From an uncultured Bacteroidales bacterium (lineage in GTDB: Bacteria > Bacteroidota > Bacteroidia > Bacteroidales > F082): a DNA stretch of 64,000 nt. Of the stretch, positions 8,438 to 17,204 are shown piece by piece. The stretch is taken from positions 1 through 64,000 of the forward strand of contig OMYA01000009.1 in the NCBI GenBank assembly GCA_900315175.1. Reading direction: 5' to 3'. Both the position numbers and the translations under genes were made by a program. Below the pieces are notes generated by a model. It searched no databases and had not been told where the DNA came from. It saw nothing but the letters and a program-made list of their open reading frames with translations. Within the stretch, counting starts at the first letter, position 1. Each line of letters starts with the position of its first letter.

Positions 8438-9451
8438 ATGGTAAAAAAATCAAGAATCGTTGCTGCAGTGGCAATATTGCTCATCGCAGCAGCAGGAGTA
8501 ATCACATTTGAGGCCTGCAACAAGAAAAATGAAGTAGTAAACAATACTAAGAATAAAAATATCGTCACCATTTCAAATAACGATGATATGGACGGATATT
8601 TGCTTGACTTAAGAAAACGAATGAAATCAGCGACAAAAGATGGAGAGGCAATGTCTTTGTCAGATGCCGAATGGGCTCTTACCGCATTGGAGAACTTCGG
8701 GCTTTGTGACGGAAGCAAGCGCTCAACAGACATGATTGTTGACACTGTTTTTACAAAAATCATGATAAATGATGGAAACATTTCATTATACGAACTTAAT
8801 TTGGCATACGAAAACAACAAGCGGCAAATTTTAGAAAAGTTCAATTCTCTTAATGGAAACGATAAGAGTATTTATCTTATTAAAAGTACCATTGACGATT
8901 CATCAAAAAATGGCACTGCTGAAATAAGAACTATTATAAGCATGAGAAACGGCGGTTCTATGCCCAATCCTATGCGCTTTGGACCAACTGATTATTGGTA
9001 TGATTTCAATGAGAAAGGCAAATGTGGTCCATACGAAGGACAATGTATTGGCAGAGATGCAACTATAGAAATGAATTCAAAGGTTTTAACTAATTTACCA
9101 CAATACGGATGTGTTAACAACGGCAGAGTTTACTTCACGGATATTGACTATCATGGGATTACTTCTTGGGATTACTACGGTAGCTGCCCTGATAGTCCTT
9201 ATGAAGGATGCTGTTTATATTTTAATGATTATAATTACAATAGATGTCTTTCACCAAGTGATTTAAACTGGTATCTTGACAAGATTCTTGAGTGTATGGA
9301 TGATTGGGTATCTTATTATAATAAATACATAGTTTCTTTCGATCTTCGTGCAGACGAAATTACGAGTATTAAACAATCAGTGCCAGACCTTTGGGTAATG
9401 GATTTTGATTTGGGGAATATCCATTGTACACATCAGCCAATGGATGATTAA
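8438..9451 (+). CDS. Hypothetical lipoprotein or membrane-anchored secreted protein
   Basis: A 337-residue protein beginning with a hydrophobic export segment (IVAAVAILLIAAAGVITFEAC). Cys27 is followed by a polar stretch (NKKNEVVNN), which suggests a lipoprotein although the FEAC box is atypical. Residues 50-170 are charged and helical; the C-terminal half is rich in Cys, Tyr and Trp (KCGPYEGQCIGRD, CPDSPYEGCCLYF) and may be disulfide-stabilised. I recognise no family. It lies directly behind the duplicated promoter and 11 bp before a T9SS gene, in the same relative position as the DUF3244-like gene at 124, so the two small proteins may be functional counterparts. Confidence 0.75.
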   Translation: MVKKSRIVAAVAILLIAAAGVITFEACNKKNEVVNNTKNKNIVTISNNDDMDGYLLDLRKRMKSATKDGEAMSLSDAEWALTALENFGLCDGSKRSTDMIVDTVFTKIMINDGNISLYELNLAYENNKRQILEKFNSLNGNDKSIYLIKSTIDDSSKNGTAEIRTIISMRNGGSMPNPMRFGPTDYWYDFNEKGKCGPYEGQCIGRDATIEMNSKVLTNLPQYGCVNNGRVYFTDIDYHGITSWDYYGSCPDSPYEGCCLYFNDYNYNRCLSPSDLNWYLDKILECMDDWVSYYNKYIVSFDLRADEITSIKQSVPDLWVMDFDLGNIHCTHQPMDD

Positions 9452-9462
9452 ATCGTAATATT

Positions 9463-11031
9463 ATGAAAAACGTTAAAACAAAACTGTTATTATACTTACT
9501 GCTTGGGATTACAATAAGTATTAAAGCTCAAAACACTTTTGAACAAACAATAACATTTGAAGATGGAGTCGTACGTGAATGTAATGCTGTTGTTGAAACC
9601 AATGAAAATGGTTTTGTTGTTAGTTGTATATCCATAAAAGAATTTGGCGGTAACGATGCCCTTATCGCCATATCGCCGGTAGGTGAAATAACAGCTACTC
9701 TCATACACCGGATTGATGGTAAAAACCTTAAATATTGCGGTCTGTTCCGCCATCCGGATTATGACAATGAATATCTTGCAATTGCTACCCTCATAGACGA
9801 ATCATTGGTTCAAAACACATTTGCTTTTTTGCATATCGATGCGGAATTAAATATATTAAGCCAAAATATTTGTTTTTTAGGTGACGATTATTTACATCTG
9901 AACATATACACTCAAGAGATGCCCAACATCATTCTTGAAACAGACAGTACAGTGGTTGTTGCCGCCCATTGTCGAAAGACTGAAGGCTACTATTATCTTT
10001 TTGCACGTATCTCTATCGATGGACAACTGATTGCATCTCGTAAATATCCGTGTGATATCTCGGATTTTATATATGATTTTTCGTCCCAAAGCAGAAACAA
10101 CTATCGACTAATAAGACGAAAAAATGAAGATCATGGCAGTTGTATCTATAGTGTTGATTCTGTTTTTAATTGTATAGAACTGAAACGACTGACAGGATTG
10201 TATTACAACGTAGTGGAATACGATCCACCACGACCGTATCCTGACACAACATATTATTGTTCGATAGAGGGGAATATTGTGCCTTATAACGACTCTTTGT
10301 TTGTAATCACAAGTGATGGTAGGTTCATAAAGCATCTTGGAGGAAAGATTGGTGAATGCTGCTATCTGGCGATAATCAATGACAGTTGTGAAGTCTTTGA
10401 TCAAAAATCCTGGGATATGGTATCAGGAAACGGTAATGGCAAATACAGACTTAAGGCTCAGCATCAGGCAATTAGCATGACAGATGATGTCATATATCAT
10501 TGTGGCATATGGGGAATTAGGGATCACTTCCATTATTCAGGTGGTTCAGTTTATCCATCAAAAATTGTTGTCAGCAAATTTGACAAAAATCTTAACCTGA
10601 TATGGCGCAGGTATTTTGGCGAAAACGACAATTTTTATGACATAAACGTAATACAAGCCACAGATGACGGTGGGTGTGTCCTTACAGGAATTTGTTCCAA
10701 AAATCCTGATTATTTCGATTATTATGCATATCTTTTAAAAGTCGACGAAAACGGCTATGATGCCGTTGATGAGAACGTTGAAAGCATTGTGAAGCCTTAT
10801 TGCTGCTACCCGAATCCGGTGAGAGACAACCTCTACATTGAGTTTTCGCCGGATGTCAGCTGCCAGTCGGTGGAAATATACACCCTCGACGGCCGTCTTG
10901 TAGAGACGTGCCATGGCGCGTCTCTACAACAAACGACCGTCAACGTTGAAAACCTCAATGCCGGAGTCTATATCTTGAAAATCAGAATGGCGGATGGCAA
11001 GGAGTTTTCGGAGAGAATCGTGAAACAATGA
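9463..11031 (+). CDS. T9SS-exported repeat protein of unknown function
   Basis: A 522-residue protein with a signal peptide (MKNVKTKLLLYLLLGITISIKAQ) and a beta-rich body with propeller-like segments (ATDDGGCVLTGICSK, YLLKVDENGYDAV). It is similar in style to the product of 5428-7092. The C-terminal tail from about residue 448 (YCCYPNPVRDNL) to FSERIVKQ is a T9SS sorting domain. Residues 480-488 (VETCHGASL) come from a family B palindrome, exactly as in the gene at 7183. The last 45 codons of the two genes are almost identical at DNA level, so one tail was probably copied from the other. The start of the next gene overlaps the stop by 4 bp. Confidence 0.83.
   Translation: MKNVKTKLLLYLLLGITISIKAQNTFEQTITFEDGVVRECNAVVETNENGFVVSCISIKEFGGNDALIAISPVGEITATLIHRIDGKNLKYCGLFRHPDYDNEYLAIATLIDESLVQNTFAFLHIDAELNILSQNICFLGDDYLHLNIYTQEMPNIILETDSTVVVAAHCRKTEGYYYLFARISIDGQLIASRKYPCDISDFIYDFSSQSRNNYRLIRRKNEDHGSCIYSVDSVFNCIELKRLTGLYYNVVEYDPPRPYPDTTYYCSIEGNIVPYNDSLFVITSDGRFIKHLGGKIGECCYLAIINDSCEVFDQKSWDMVSGNGNGKYRLKAQHQAISMTDDVIYHCGIWGIRDHFHYSGGSVYPSKIVVSKFDKNLNLIWRRYFGENDNFYDINVIQATDDGGCVLTGICSKNPDYFDYYAYLLKVDENGYDAVDENVESIVKPYCCYPNPVRDNLYIEFSPDVSCQSVEIYTLDGRLVETCHGASLQQTTVNVENLNAGVYILKIRMADGKEFSERIVKQ
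10900..10927. repeat. Family B palindrome inside a T9SS tail, copy 2
   Basis: The 28-bp palindrome starts GTAGAGACG, ends CGTCTCTAC and has CCATGG at its centre. It is codon-aligned in the 9463-11031 gene and read VETCHGASL. It differs from the copy at 7942 by one base. Confidence 0.85.
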
Positions 11032-11666
11032 AAATCACAAAATTCATAATATCATCTGCTTTTTTGCTGCTTGCTGCGTTTTGTTGCACCAACACCAACG
11101 AATCGCAGCAGGCGGCGGTAAAAGAGCCCCACATCAACCCAGACTCCGCTTTCGTAAGCCAGTCGTTGGCTTTTGCCGAGGAGCATCAATGGGTGTCGTT
11201 CAATCTAAGCGTGCTTCGGTTGGAGGAGTCCAACATGCTCCAAGATGGTCCGACGTATGATGTCATCATCAAATACGATGGAGACAACTCTATGGTGTTC
11301 TTCACCGACAACTTCAACCATTATGTTGTCACAAAGGAGAATCCCGAAATCAAAAGCCTCCACTGGGATTGTCTCAGCATGGCATGGTTCTATTTCCATC
11401 CCATCCCGTTTATCGACACCAAACCCTATCTGAAAATGCTCACATCATGCAAAATGGACCGCGACGGCGACACCGAGTTTTTCCGATACGAGTCAAACTG
11501 GTTTATGGGCAAAGCCGATTTTATGATGAAAACCGACGACTTCACCCTCTGCCGCGCCGGAAATAGGACATACTTCTGGAACGACCTCTATCGCTTCCAC
11601 GACATTTCCTTCGAAGATAAGCAACATTATGTCGATTCAATTCTAATGGCTAGCCATCACCCTTAA
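11028..11666 (+). CDS. Hypothetical lipoprotein
   Basis: A 212-residue product whose ATG overlaps the previous stop (ATGA), indicating translational coupling. The N-terminus MKITKFIISSAFLLLAAFCC, followed by a Ser/Thr/Asn-rich stretch, is consistent with a lipoprotein acylated at Cys19 or Cys20. The rest is a globular, Asp- and aromatic-rich domain without any motif I recognise. Its 3' end overlaps the convergent M23 peptidase gene by 24 bp. Function unknown. Confidence 0.72.
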   Translation: MKITKFIISSAFLLLAAFCCTNTNESQQAAVKEPHINPDSAFVSQSLAFAEEHQWVSFNLSVLRLEESNMLQDGPTYDVIIKYDGDNSMVFFTDNFNHYVVTKENPEIKSLHWDCLSMAWFYFHPIPFIDTKPYLKMLTSCKMDRDGDTEFFRYESNWFMGKADFMMKTDDFTLCRAGNRTYFWNDLYRFHDISFEDKQHYVDSILMASHHP

Positions 11667-12863
11667 CATCGTATCCACACAATGCCTGAAAGCCTCCATG
11701 TTCTCTTTCTTCACAGGCTCCGCACTCGGTGATTTGAATTTCAGCGGGTCGATGTAGGTGCCGTTTTTCTGTAACCTGAAGTCGAGATGCGGTCCTGTGG
11801 CAGTGCCCGTCATTCCTACGTAGCCTATCGTCTGGCCTTGTTTCACCTTGCTGCCTTTCGAGATGCCTTTGGCAAAGCCTTTCAGATGCATGTAAGTGGT
11901 GGTATAAGTGCTGTTATGCTTGATTTTAAGATAATTACCGCCGCCTTTTTTATCCCAGCCTTTGTCGATGACAGTGCCGTCGCCAATGGATTGCACCGGC
12001 GTGCCGCTCGGAGCCGCGTAATCAACTCCATGATGCGGACGAACTATCTTATGTACCGGATGCAGCCTCGCCTCCGAGAAGGTGGAGCTGATACGCCGGT
12101 AGTTCAACGGAGCCTTCAAAAACGCCTTGCGCAAATTGTCACCGTTCTCGTCGAAATACTCCTTCTTGCCACCTTGCTCAAAGCTGAAAGCGTATTTTCC
12201 CTCGCCTTTGTTCTTGAAATATGATGCTATCACGTTGCCTATGCCGAATGGTACGGTGTCGCCTGCGATATACTTCTCTTCGAAGATGACCTTGCACGAG
12301 TCGCCAGGCTGTATGCCGAAAAAGTCAATGGTCCAGGCGTAAATGTCAGATAACTCGAGAATCAGACTGTAGTCGCACCCGGCTTCAGCCATAGCGTTCC
12401 ACAGACTCGATTTTATCTCCACACCGACATGCTCGACCTTGGTGATGACTTCTTTCTCGCCCTTCCATGCTGCTATTGAGTCGGTAAGCTGGAAAACGGC
12501 ATAGCTGGTCCTGTCGATTTCATAAATCCAGTATTTGGCTGTCGGAATACTGTCGCGCGTCTTCAAAAACACGTATTTGTTCCCGACCTTGATCTTCCTC
12601 ACGTCAAAAACCTTACGGCAATTTCTGTCGATGTAATTGACGGTGTTGTAACTCACACCTTCTTTTTGCAAAATGTTCGCCAAAAACTCGTTTTTCTGGA
12701 CTTTTCCTTCCGAAATATCCAAAGAATCGATGCAGATGCCGTACAAATAAACAGGCTCGGGCTTTGCTTTCCTGACTTCTTTCTTGCTTTCGGAATTTTC
12801 ATTTCTGCCTCCGCAGGAAACCAGAAACAACAATACTATCAAAAACGGTGTTAAATTTTTCAT
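11643..12863 (-). CDS. M23 family metallopeptidase lipoprotein
   Basis: A 406-residue lipoprotein with a clear lipobox (LVSC, Cys17), so it should be anchored in the inner or outer membrane facing the periplasm. Residues 40-240 form an N-terminal region resembling the LysM/OapA-like part of Bacteroidetes peptidoglycan hydrolases. The peptidase M23 domain (about 270-375) has the zinc motif HxxxD (RPHHGVDYAAP, His278 and Asp281) and YMHLKG. The usual HxH is HLD here (GPHLDFRL, His359 and Asp361), a variant I believe is common in Bacteroidetes. The likely role is cleavage of peptidoglycan cross-bridges in wall turnover or division. The last 24 bp overlap the convergent lipoprotein gene. A strong hairpin separates it from iorB, so it is probably transcribed independently of iorAB. 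Confidence 0.88.
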   Translation of the reverse strand: MKNLTPFLIVLLFLVSCGGRNENSESKKEVRKAKPEPVYLYGICIDSLDISEGKVQKNEFLANILQKEGVSYNTVNYIDRNCRKVFDVRKIKVGNKYVFLKTRDSIPTAKYWIYEIDRTSYAVFQLTDSIAAWKGEKEVITKVEHVGVEIKSSLWNAMAEAGCDYSLILELSDIYAWTIDFFGIQPGDSCKVIFEEKYIAGDTVPFGIGNVIASYFKNKGEGKYAFSFEQGGKKEYFDENGDNLRKAFLKAPLNYRRISSTFSEARLHPVHKIVRPHHGVDYAAPSGTPVQSIGDGTVIDKGWDKKGGGNYLKIKHNSTYTTTYMHLKGFAKGISKGSKVKQGQTIGYVGMTGTATGPHLDFRLQKNGTYIDPLKFKSPSAEPVKKENMEAFRHCVDTMLRVMASH

Positions 12864-12880
12864 AATGATATTGTATTTAT

Positions 12881-12917
12881 GAGTTTCCTCGCTTCACTTC
12901 GTTTCGCTCGGAATGAC
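12881..12917 (-). repeat. Family A palindromic repeat, single arm
   Basis: On the minus strand it reads GTCATTCCGAGCG ... GCGAGGAAACTC. With the opposite arm at 13008-13041 it brackets the iorAB terminator hairpin. Confidence 0.75.
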
Positions 12918-12927
12918 AATGTTTGTT

Positions 12928-12987
12928 GTATAAAATAGCGCGGCTTGAACGTTCATACTAATTTGTATGTTCCATCATGCCGCGCTA
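12928..12987 (-). terminator. Probable terminator of iorAB
   Basis: TAGCGCGGC at 12936-12944 pairs with GCCGCGCTA at 12979-12987, and the interior can pair further (CATAC with GTATG, GAA with TTC). On the minus strand the hairpin is followed by TTTTAT. It lies 75 bp after the iorB stop codon. Confidence 0.6.
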
Positions 12988-13007
12988 AATTGGCATTTTA
13001 TTGTCCT

Positions 13008-13041
13008 GTCATTCCGAACCCCTTTAGGGGTGAGGAACCTC
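13008..13041 (+). repeat. Family A palindromic repeat, single arm
   Basis: GTCATTCCGA, then a perfect small hairpin (CCCCTTTAGGGG), then TGAGGAACCTC. It is close to the iorB stop codon and in inverted orientation to the arm at 12881-12917. Confidence 0.75.
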
Positions 13042-13062
13042 ATTAACTGAATAACTGACTAA

Positions 13063-13632
13063 CTATTTGGCTGCCACCTCATATCCTGCTCTCACCGCCT
13101 GAATATTAAGGTCGACCACATCCTGGCCTTTCTTGCCGAAGATATGTGTTATGGCCTCTTCCACCTTGGCGAGCTCAATGCCGAGATATGGGATGGTGGC
13201 TCCGAGAAGCACCATGTTCGAACGAGCCTTGAGCTGTTTGGCAATCTCGCTGGCATCGAATGAAACCACATGTGGGAGCTTCTTCAACTCGGCATACACC
13301 TTCTCTATGTCAGGGTAGTTGCTGATGTTGATGAACGGGTCGGAGTTGGTTACCACCCAGCCTTCCTTGCTGAGCCATGGCAGATAGCGCAATGCCTCCA
13401 TCGGCTCGCTCGACAAAATAATGTCGGCCTTGCCTTCAGGAATGACATCGGCGAAGATGGGCTCGTCCGACAAGCGCAGGTGCGAGAACACCGAGCCGCC
13501 GCGCTGCGACATGCCGTGGATTTCCGATTGTTTCAGGTTCATACCCATGTTGAGGGCAGCATCTGAGATGATTTTGGCAACTGACACGATGCCGTCACCA
13601 CCAACACCACACAAAACGATATCTTTTTTCAT
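13063..13632 (-). CDS. iorB: Indolepyruvate ferredoxin oxidoreductase, beta subunit
   Basis: A 189-residue cytoplasmic protein of the pyruvate-ferredoxin oxidoreductase gamma-domain family. It has the N-terminal glycine-rich motif VLCGVGGDGIVSVAKI and the conserved segment EIHGMSQRGGSVFSHLR. With IorA it would oxidatively decarboxylate aryl-pyruvates (indolepyruvate, phenylpyruvate) to the aryl-acetyl-CoA, reducing ferredoxin, in amino-acid fermentation; in reverse it could make aromatic amino-acid precursors. It follows iorA by 42 bp of AT-rich simple repeat and shares its promoter. The length is normal for IorB. Confidence 0.95.
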   Translation of the reverse strand: MKKDIVLCGVGGDGIVSVAKIISDAALNMGMNLKQSEIHGMSQRGGSVFSHLRLSDEPIFADVIPEGKADIILSSEPMEALRYLPWLSKEGWVVTNSDPFINISNYPDIEKVYAELKKLPHVVSFDASEIAKQLKARSNMVLLGATIPYLGIELAKVEEAITHIFGKKGQDVVDLNIQAVRAGYEVAAK

Positions 13633-13674
13633 ATTTTTCTGGATTTAAGAATTCAAAATTTAAAATTCAAACAT

Positions 13675-15255
13675 TTATTTCTTTAAATGTTTCTTCAACT
13701 CGACGATGCAAGTGCGGTGAGGAATGATGACCGACACACCGTTGTAATTCACTTCTTCTTCAATGATTCTCACGTTCTCGTCATGGTTTTTCGGCAATGG
13801 CACGATGTCGCGGATATGCTCCGGCTCCACTCCGAGGCCTTCGCAGATGCGGCGTATCTTGTTGTGTGCCGACGAAGGCTGGCCGCCTGTCATAGCCGTG
13901 ATGTCGTTGTCAAGAATCATAACGACGACGTTAGCCTTCTCGTTGACGCAGTCCATGAGACCTGTCAAGCCGCTGTGGCCGAAGGTGCCGTCGCCGATGA
14001 CCGCCACGCTCGGGAAGATACCCACTTCGCTCGCGCCCTTGGCCATGGTGATGGATGCTCCCATGCACACCGTGGTGTTGATGGCTCCCATGTTGAAACC
14101 TAAAGTGTAGCAGCCGATGTCGCCAAACACCTTGCCACTCTTATGCTTTGCCATCACCTCATTCAAGGCTGTGTAGCTGTCGACGTGAGGACAGCCCTGG
14201 CAGAGCGCTGGAGGACGGTTGGTGACCACTTCCGGCACTGTTAATGTTGTCTCACTCTTCATTCCCAAAGCTTTTGCCACCTTCTCGGCGTTGAGCTCCC
14301 CGTCACGACGGATGGTCTCGTCAAGACGACCTATCACTTTCTTCCCCTTGCCGAGGAAACCTTTAATCTGCTCCTCAACAAATGGCTGTCCGTCTTCGAG
14401 AACGAGAATCTCGTCGCATTCGTCGTACAACTTATTAATCATGTCGTATGGCAACGGATATTGTGTTACCTTCACCACCGGATATGGGCATTTTCCGTCA
14501 GGGAAGTTCTCCATAAGGTAGTTGTATGCGATACCTGTGGTGATGATGCCGAGGTTTTTCTTCGGACCGTCGATGTATTTGTTGTATCCTGATTTCTCCG
14601 AGGCTTCGGTGAACTTAGGCTGCTTGTCGATGAGGTCGCGGTAAAGACGTTTTGCGTTGGCAGGAAGGAGCACGAACGACTTTGCGTCGGCTGGCTCGGT
14701 GAGCTCGTTCTGCTTGCGAACAGGTTTCAACTCCACACCGGCGCGGCTGTGTGCCAGACGTGTCGGGATACGGTAAAGCACCGGAGTGCCAAGCTGCTCG
14801 CTCAACTCGAAACCATAATGTACCATGTCGTAAGCCTCTTGCTGGTTCGATGGCTCCAACATCGGTATCATGGCCCAATGGCCATAGAAACGGCTGTCTT
14901 GCTCATCCTGCGACGAGAACATGCTCGGGTCGTCGGCAACAACTATCAGCACGCCCTTTGTACCTATGATGGCGGCATTCATGAACGGGTCACCGCACAC
15001 GTTAAGACCGACATGCTTCATACATGTCATGGCGCGTTTCCCGGCATAAGCCACACCTAAAGAAGCCTCAAGAGCCGTCTTCTCGTTGGCGCACCAATTT
15101 GCTCTGACACCGAGTTCCTTGGCCTGTTTAGAGTTAATGACATACTCCGTAATCTGTGTGGAAGGAGTGCCCGGATAACTGTTGATGGCACTGCCTCCGG
15201 CATCAATAAAGCCCTGTGCAATGGCCTCATCACCAAGTAATAAGATTTTCTTCAT
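13675..15255 (-). CDS. iorA: Indolepyruvate ferredoxin oxidoreductase, alpha subunit
   Basis: A 526-residue thiamine-diphosphate enzyme. The N-terminal pyrimidine-binding half contains SYPGTPSTQITEYV and KHVGLNVCGDPFMN. The C-terminal TPP-binding half contains CQGCPHVDSYTALN, GDIGCYTLGFN, GDGTFGHSGLTGL and DNDITAMTGGQPSS. Many archaeal IorA proteins end in a two-cluster ferredoxin domain, but this one stops at VELKKHLKK without any CxxCxxC motif, as I recall for Bacteroides homologues, so electrons must leave through another carrier or cluster. It is first in the iorA-iorB operon, with a minus-strand promoter at 15302-15331. Confidence 0.95.
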   Translation of the reverse strand: MKKILLLGDEAIAQGFIDAGGSAINSYPGTPSTQITEYVINSKQAKELGVRANWCANEKTALEASLGVAYAGKRAMTCMKHVGLNVCGDPFMNAAIIGTKGVLIVVADDPSMFSSQDEQDSRFYGHWAMIPMLEPSNQQEAYDMVHYGFELSEQLGTPVLYRIPTRLAHSRAGVELKPVRKQNELTEPADAKSFVLLPANAKRLYRDLIDKQPKFTEASEKSGYNKYIDGPKKNLGIITTGIAYNYLMENFPDGKCPYPVVKVTQYPLPYDMINKLYDECDEILVLEDGQPFVEEQIKGFLGKGKKVIGRLDETIRRDGELNAEKVAKALGMKSETTLTVPEVVTNRPPALCQGCPHVDSYTALNEVMAKHKSGKVFGDIGCYTLGFNMGAINTTVCMGASITMAKGASEVGIFPSVAVIGDGTFGHSGLTGLMDCVNEKANVVVMILDNDITAMTGGQPSSAHNKIRRICEGLGVEPEHIRDIVPLPKNHDENVRIIEEEVNYNGVSVIIPHRTCIVELKKHLKK

Positions 15256-15301
15256 TTGAAATGTATTTTAGATTATTGCTGATTCCTATTTTTATAATCG
15301 G

Positions 15302-15331
15302 CAAATTTATGAAAAATTTTTGAGATGACAA
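15302..15331 (-). promoter_or_regulatory. Promoter of iorAB
   Basis: On the minus strand, TTG (15331-15329), a 19-bp spacer and TAAATTTG (15309-15302) match the Bacteroidetes consensus. The iorA ATG is 46 bp downstream. It is back-to-back with the plus-strand promoter at 15364. Confidence 0.72.
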
Positions 15332-15363
15332 TGCTTTTTCAGATAAAATTAAATAAATTTTAA

Positions 15364-15397
15364 TTTGAACGCTGTATTAAAAAAATATGTATATTTG
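15364..15397 (+). promoter_or_regulatory. Promoter of the acyltransferase gene
   Basis: TTTG at 15364-15367 and TATATTTG at 15390-15397 with a 22-bp spacer. Transcription would start about 10 nt before the ATG at 15415, giving a very short leader. Confidence 0.65.
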
Positions 15398-15414
15398 CAA
15401 TTTCAAACTAAGTG

Positions 15415-17196
15415 ATGAAAAAGCTTATAACAAGTGACGATCTGATTAGGTACTTCAAGTGGAGTCCGCTCACCAAGCCCCTGGTAGCTATGGCGCTGAA
15501 TATCATTGGATTCCGTAAGATAAATCGCCTGTATTCTCCCTCTGCCGACCTGAAAAACAAGGAGTTTACAGAAGATATGCTGCGTCGTTACAACACTACT
15601 TACGATGTCAACGAAAACGAGTTGAACTCCATCCCTAAAGAAGGCCCGTTCATGCTCGTGTGCAACCACCCGTTCGGCGCCATCGAAGGCATCATACTCT
15701 ACGACGCCATCGCGAAGATCCGTCCCGACTTCAAAATCATGGCTAACTTCATCCTCGGTTTCATCCCGAATCTGAAAGACGTCTTCTTCTCAGTCAACCC
15801 TTTCGAAAATAACCCGGAATTCGGCGGCAGCACCGGCGGCCTCAAAGCATCTCTGATGCAACTCAATGAAGGCCATGGACTCGGAGTGTTCCCGGCCGGC
15901 GAAGTGGCTCGCTACCATGGCCACAGCTATCCTGAAGACATCGACTGGTCACCGTCTATCGCCAAAATAGTCCAGAAAACGAAAGTGCCAGTGATTCCTG
16001 TTTATTTCGACGGAAACAACTCCCATAAATTCTATTTCTGGGCAAAGATATATTCAATGTTCGCCACAGTGCGCCTCGTGAAAGAACTTCTTAACAAACG
16101 CAACAAGAAGATTGTCATGAAGATAGGTAAACCTATCCTCCCGGCAGAGGTCGCCCAATATGAGACACCGGAAGCTCTCGCCGCATACCTGAAAAACCGC
16201 AGCTACGCATTGCAGGCTAATATCGTTAACGAGACAAAACGATTCCGCACAAGAGTCTCCGACCCTATCGACGCCCCTTTCAGAGCATCGTCACTGGCTC
16301 GCGAACTCCTGGCAATACGCGAAAAATCACTGCTCTTCACCACAGCCGACTTCGAATGCTATCTCGCTGACTATGAAGATATCCCTCATGTCATGCACGA
16401 AATGGGCCGCCGCCGCGAAGAAGCTTTCCGCGCTATAGGCGAGGGCACAGGCAAAAGCATCGACACCGACAACTACGACACCTATTACAAACATCTTATC
16501 CTTTGGGATACCAAAGAACAGTCAATAGCTGGCGGTTATCGCATCGGCCTCGGTAACGAAATCTATGAAAAATACGGCGCAAGAGGCTTCTACGTCGACT
16601 CACTGTTCAATATCGACTCGAAGTTTGAACCTTATCTTAAAGAAACCATAGAACTCGGCCGCTCATTCGTGTCCGTTGATTACCAAAAGGATATATTACC
16701 CCTCATGCTCCTCCTTAAAGGCCTTATGGAGACTATCATGAGAAACCCTGACATGAATTATTTCATCGGCCCCGTCAGCATCAGCAGCTGGTACCCGAAA
16801 TTTTACCAAAGCCTCATGGTGTATTATGTCACAACAAAACACACCAACGAGGAAATGTCAAAACTGTTCCACCCTAAAACCCCATTCGAACATAACTTCA
16901 ACAAATGCGAAATTAAGGTCCTTATGGAGAAAAATATGGAGTCAGTTGACAAGTTCGACCGCTATATCATGAAACTTAGCAACGGCGACTACCGTATGCC
17001 GACGTTGTTCAAGAAATATCTCAAGATTAACTCCAAGTTCCTGTGCTTCAACGTCGACCCGGACTTCAACGACACCCTCGACGGACTTCTCCTCCTGAAG
17101 TTCACCGACTACCCGAAGGAAGAACTCGACATGATGCTCAAAGACGTCCCTGAAGAAAAACGCCCAGCCTACTATAAGAGATTTGGGAAAGAATAA
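15415..17196 (+). CDS. OlsF-like bifunctional acyltransferase (PlsC-type domain fused to a GNAT/hemolysin-type N-acyltransferase)
   Basis: The ATG at 15415 was chosen over the in-frame GTG at 15412. The 593-residue protein has an N-terminal lysophospholipid-acyltransferase domain: His85 in CNHPFGAIEG, then VFPAGEVARYHG and VPVIPVYFDGNNS, ending near 270. The C-terminal half (about 285-593) resembles the OlsB/GNAT-type N-acyltransferase ('hemolysin') family, with EEAFRAIGEGTGKSID and GARGFYVDSLF. In OlsF proteins the GNAT half N-acylates an amino acid such as ornithine and the PlsC half adds the second, ester-linked chain. In Bacteroides the comparable glycine-lipid enzymes GlsB and GlsA are separate. 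I infer synthesis of an aminolipid of the inner face of the membrane; the amino-acid substrate cannot be read from the sequence. The motif has Glu where Asp is usual. Confidence 0.85.
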   Translation: MKKLITSDDLIRYFKWSPLTKPLVAMALNIIGFRKINRLYSPSADLKNKEFTEDMLRRYNTTYDVNENELNSIPKEGPFMLVCNHPFGAIEGIILYDAIAKIRPDFKIMANFILGFIPNLKDVFFSVNPFENNPEFGGSTGGLKASLMQLNEGHGLGVFPAGEVARYHGHSYPEDIDWSPSIAKIVQKTKVPVIPVYFDGNNSHKFYFWAKIYSMFATVRLVKELLNKRNKKIVMKIGKPILPAEVAQYETPEALAAYLKNRSYALQANIVNETKRFRTRVSDPIDAPFRASSLARELLAIREKSLLFTTADFECYLADYEDIPHVMHEMGRRREEAFRAIGEGTGKSIDTDNYDTYYKHLILWDTKEQSIAGGYRIGLGNEIYEKYGARGFYVDSLFNIDSKFEPYLKETIELGRSFVSVDYQKDILPLMLLLKGLMETIMRNPDMNYFIGPVSISSWYPKFYQSLMVYYVTTKHTNEEMSKLFHPKTPFEHNFNKCEIKVLMEKNMESVDKFDRYIMKLSNGDYRMPTLFKKYLKINSKFLCFNVDPDFNDTLDGLLLLKFTDYPKEELDMMLKDVPEEKRPAYYKRFGKE

Positions 17197-17204
17197 GCCT
17201 CCCT

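Noticed and set aside
13675..15255. iorA considered truncated because the C-terminal ferredoxin domain is missing
   Set aside because: The stop is followed by a normal gap and iorB, and Bacteroides homologues, as far as I recall, have the same length; this is a family variant, not a broken gene.
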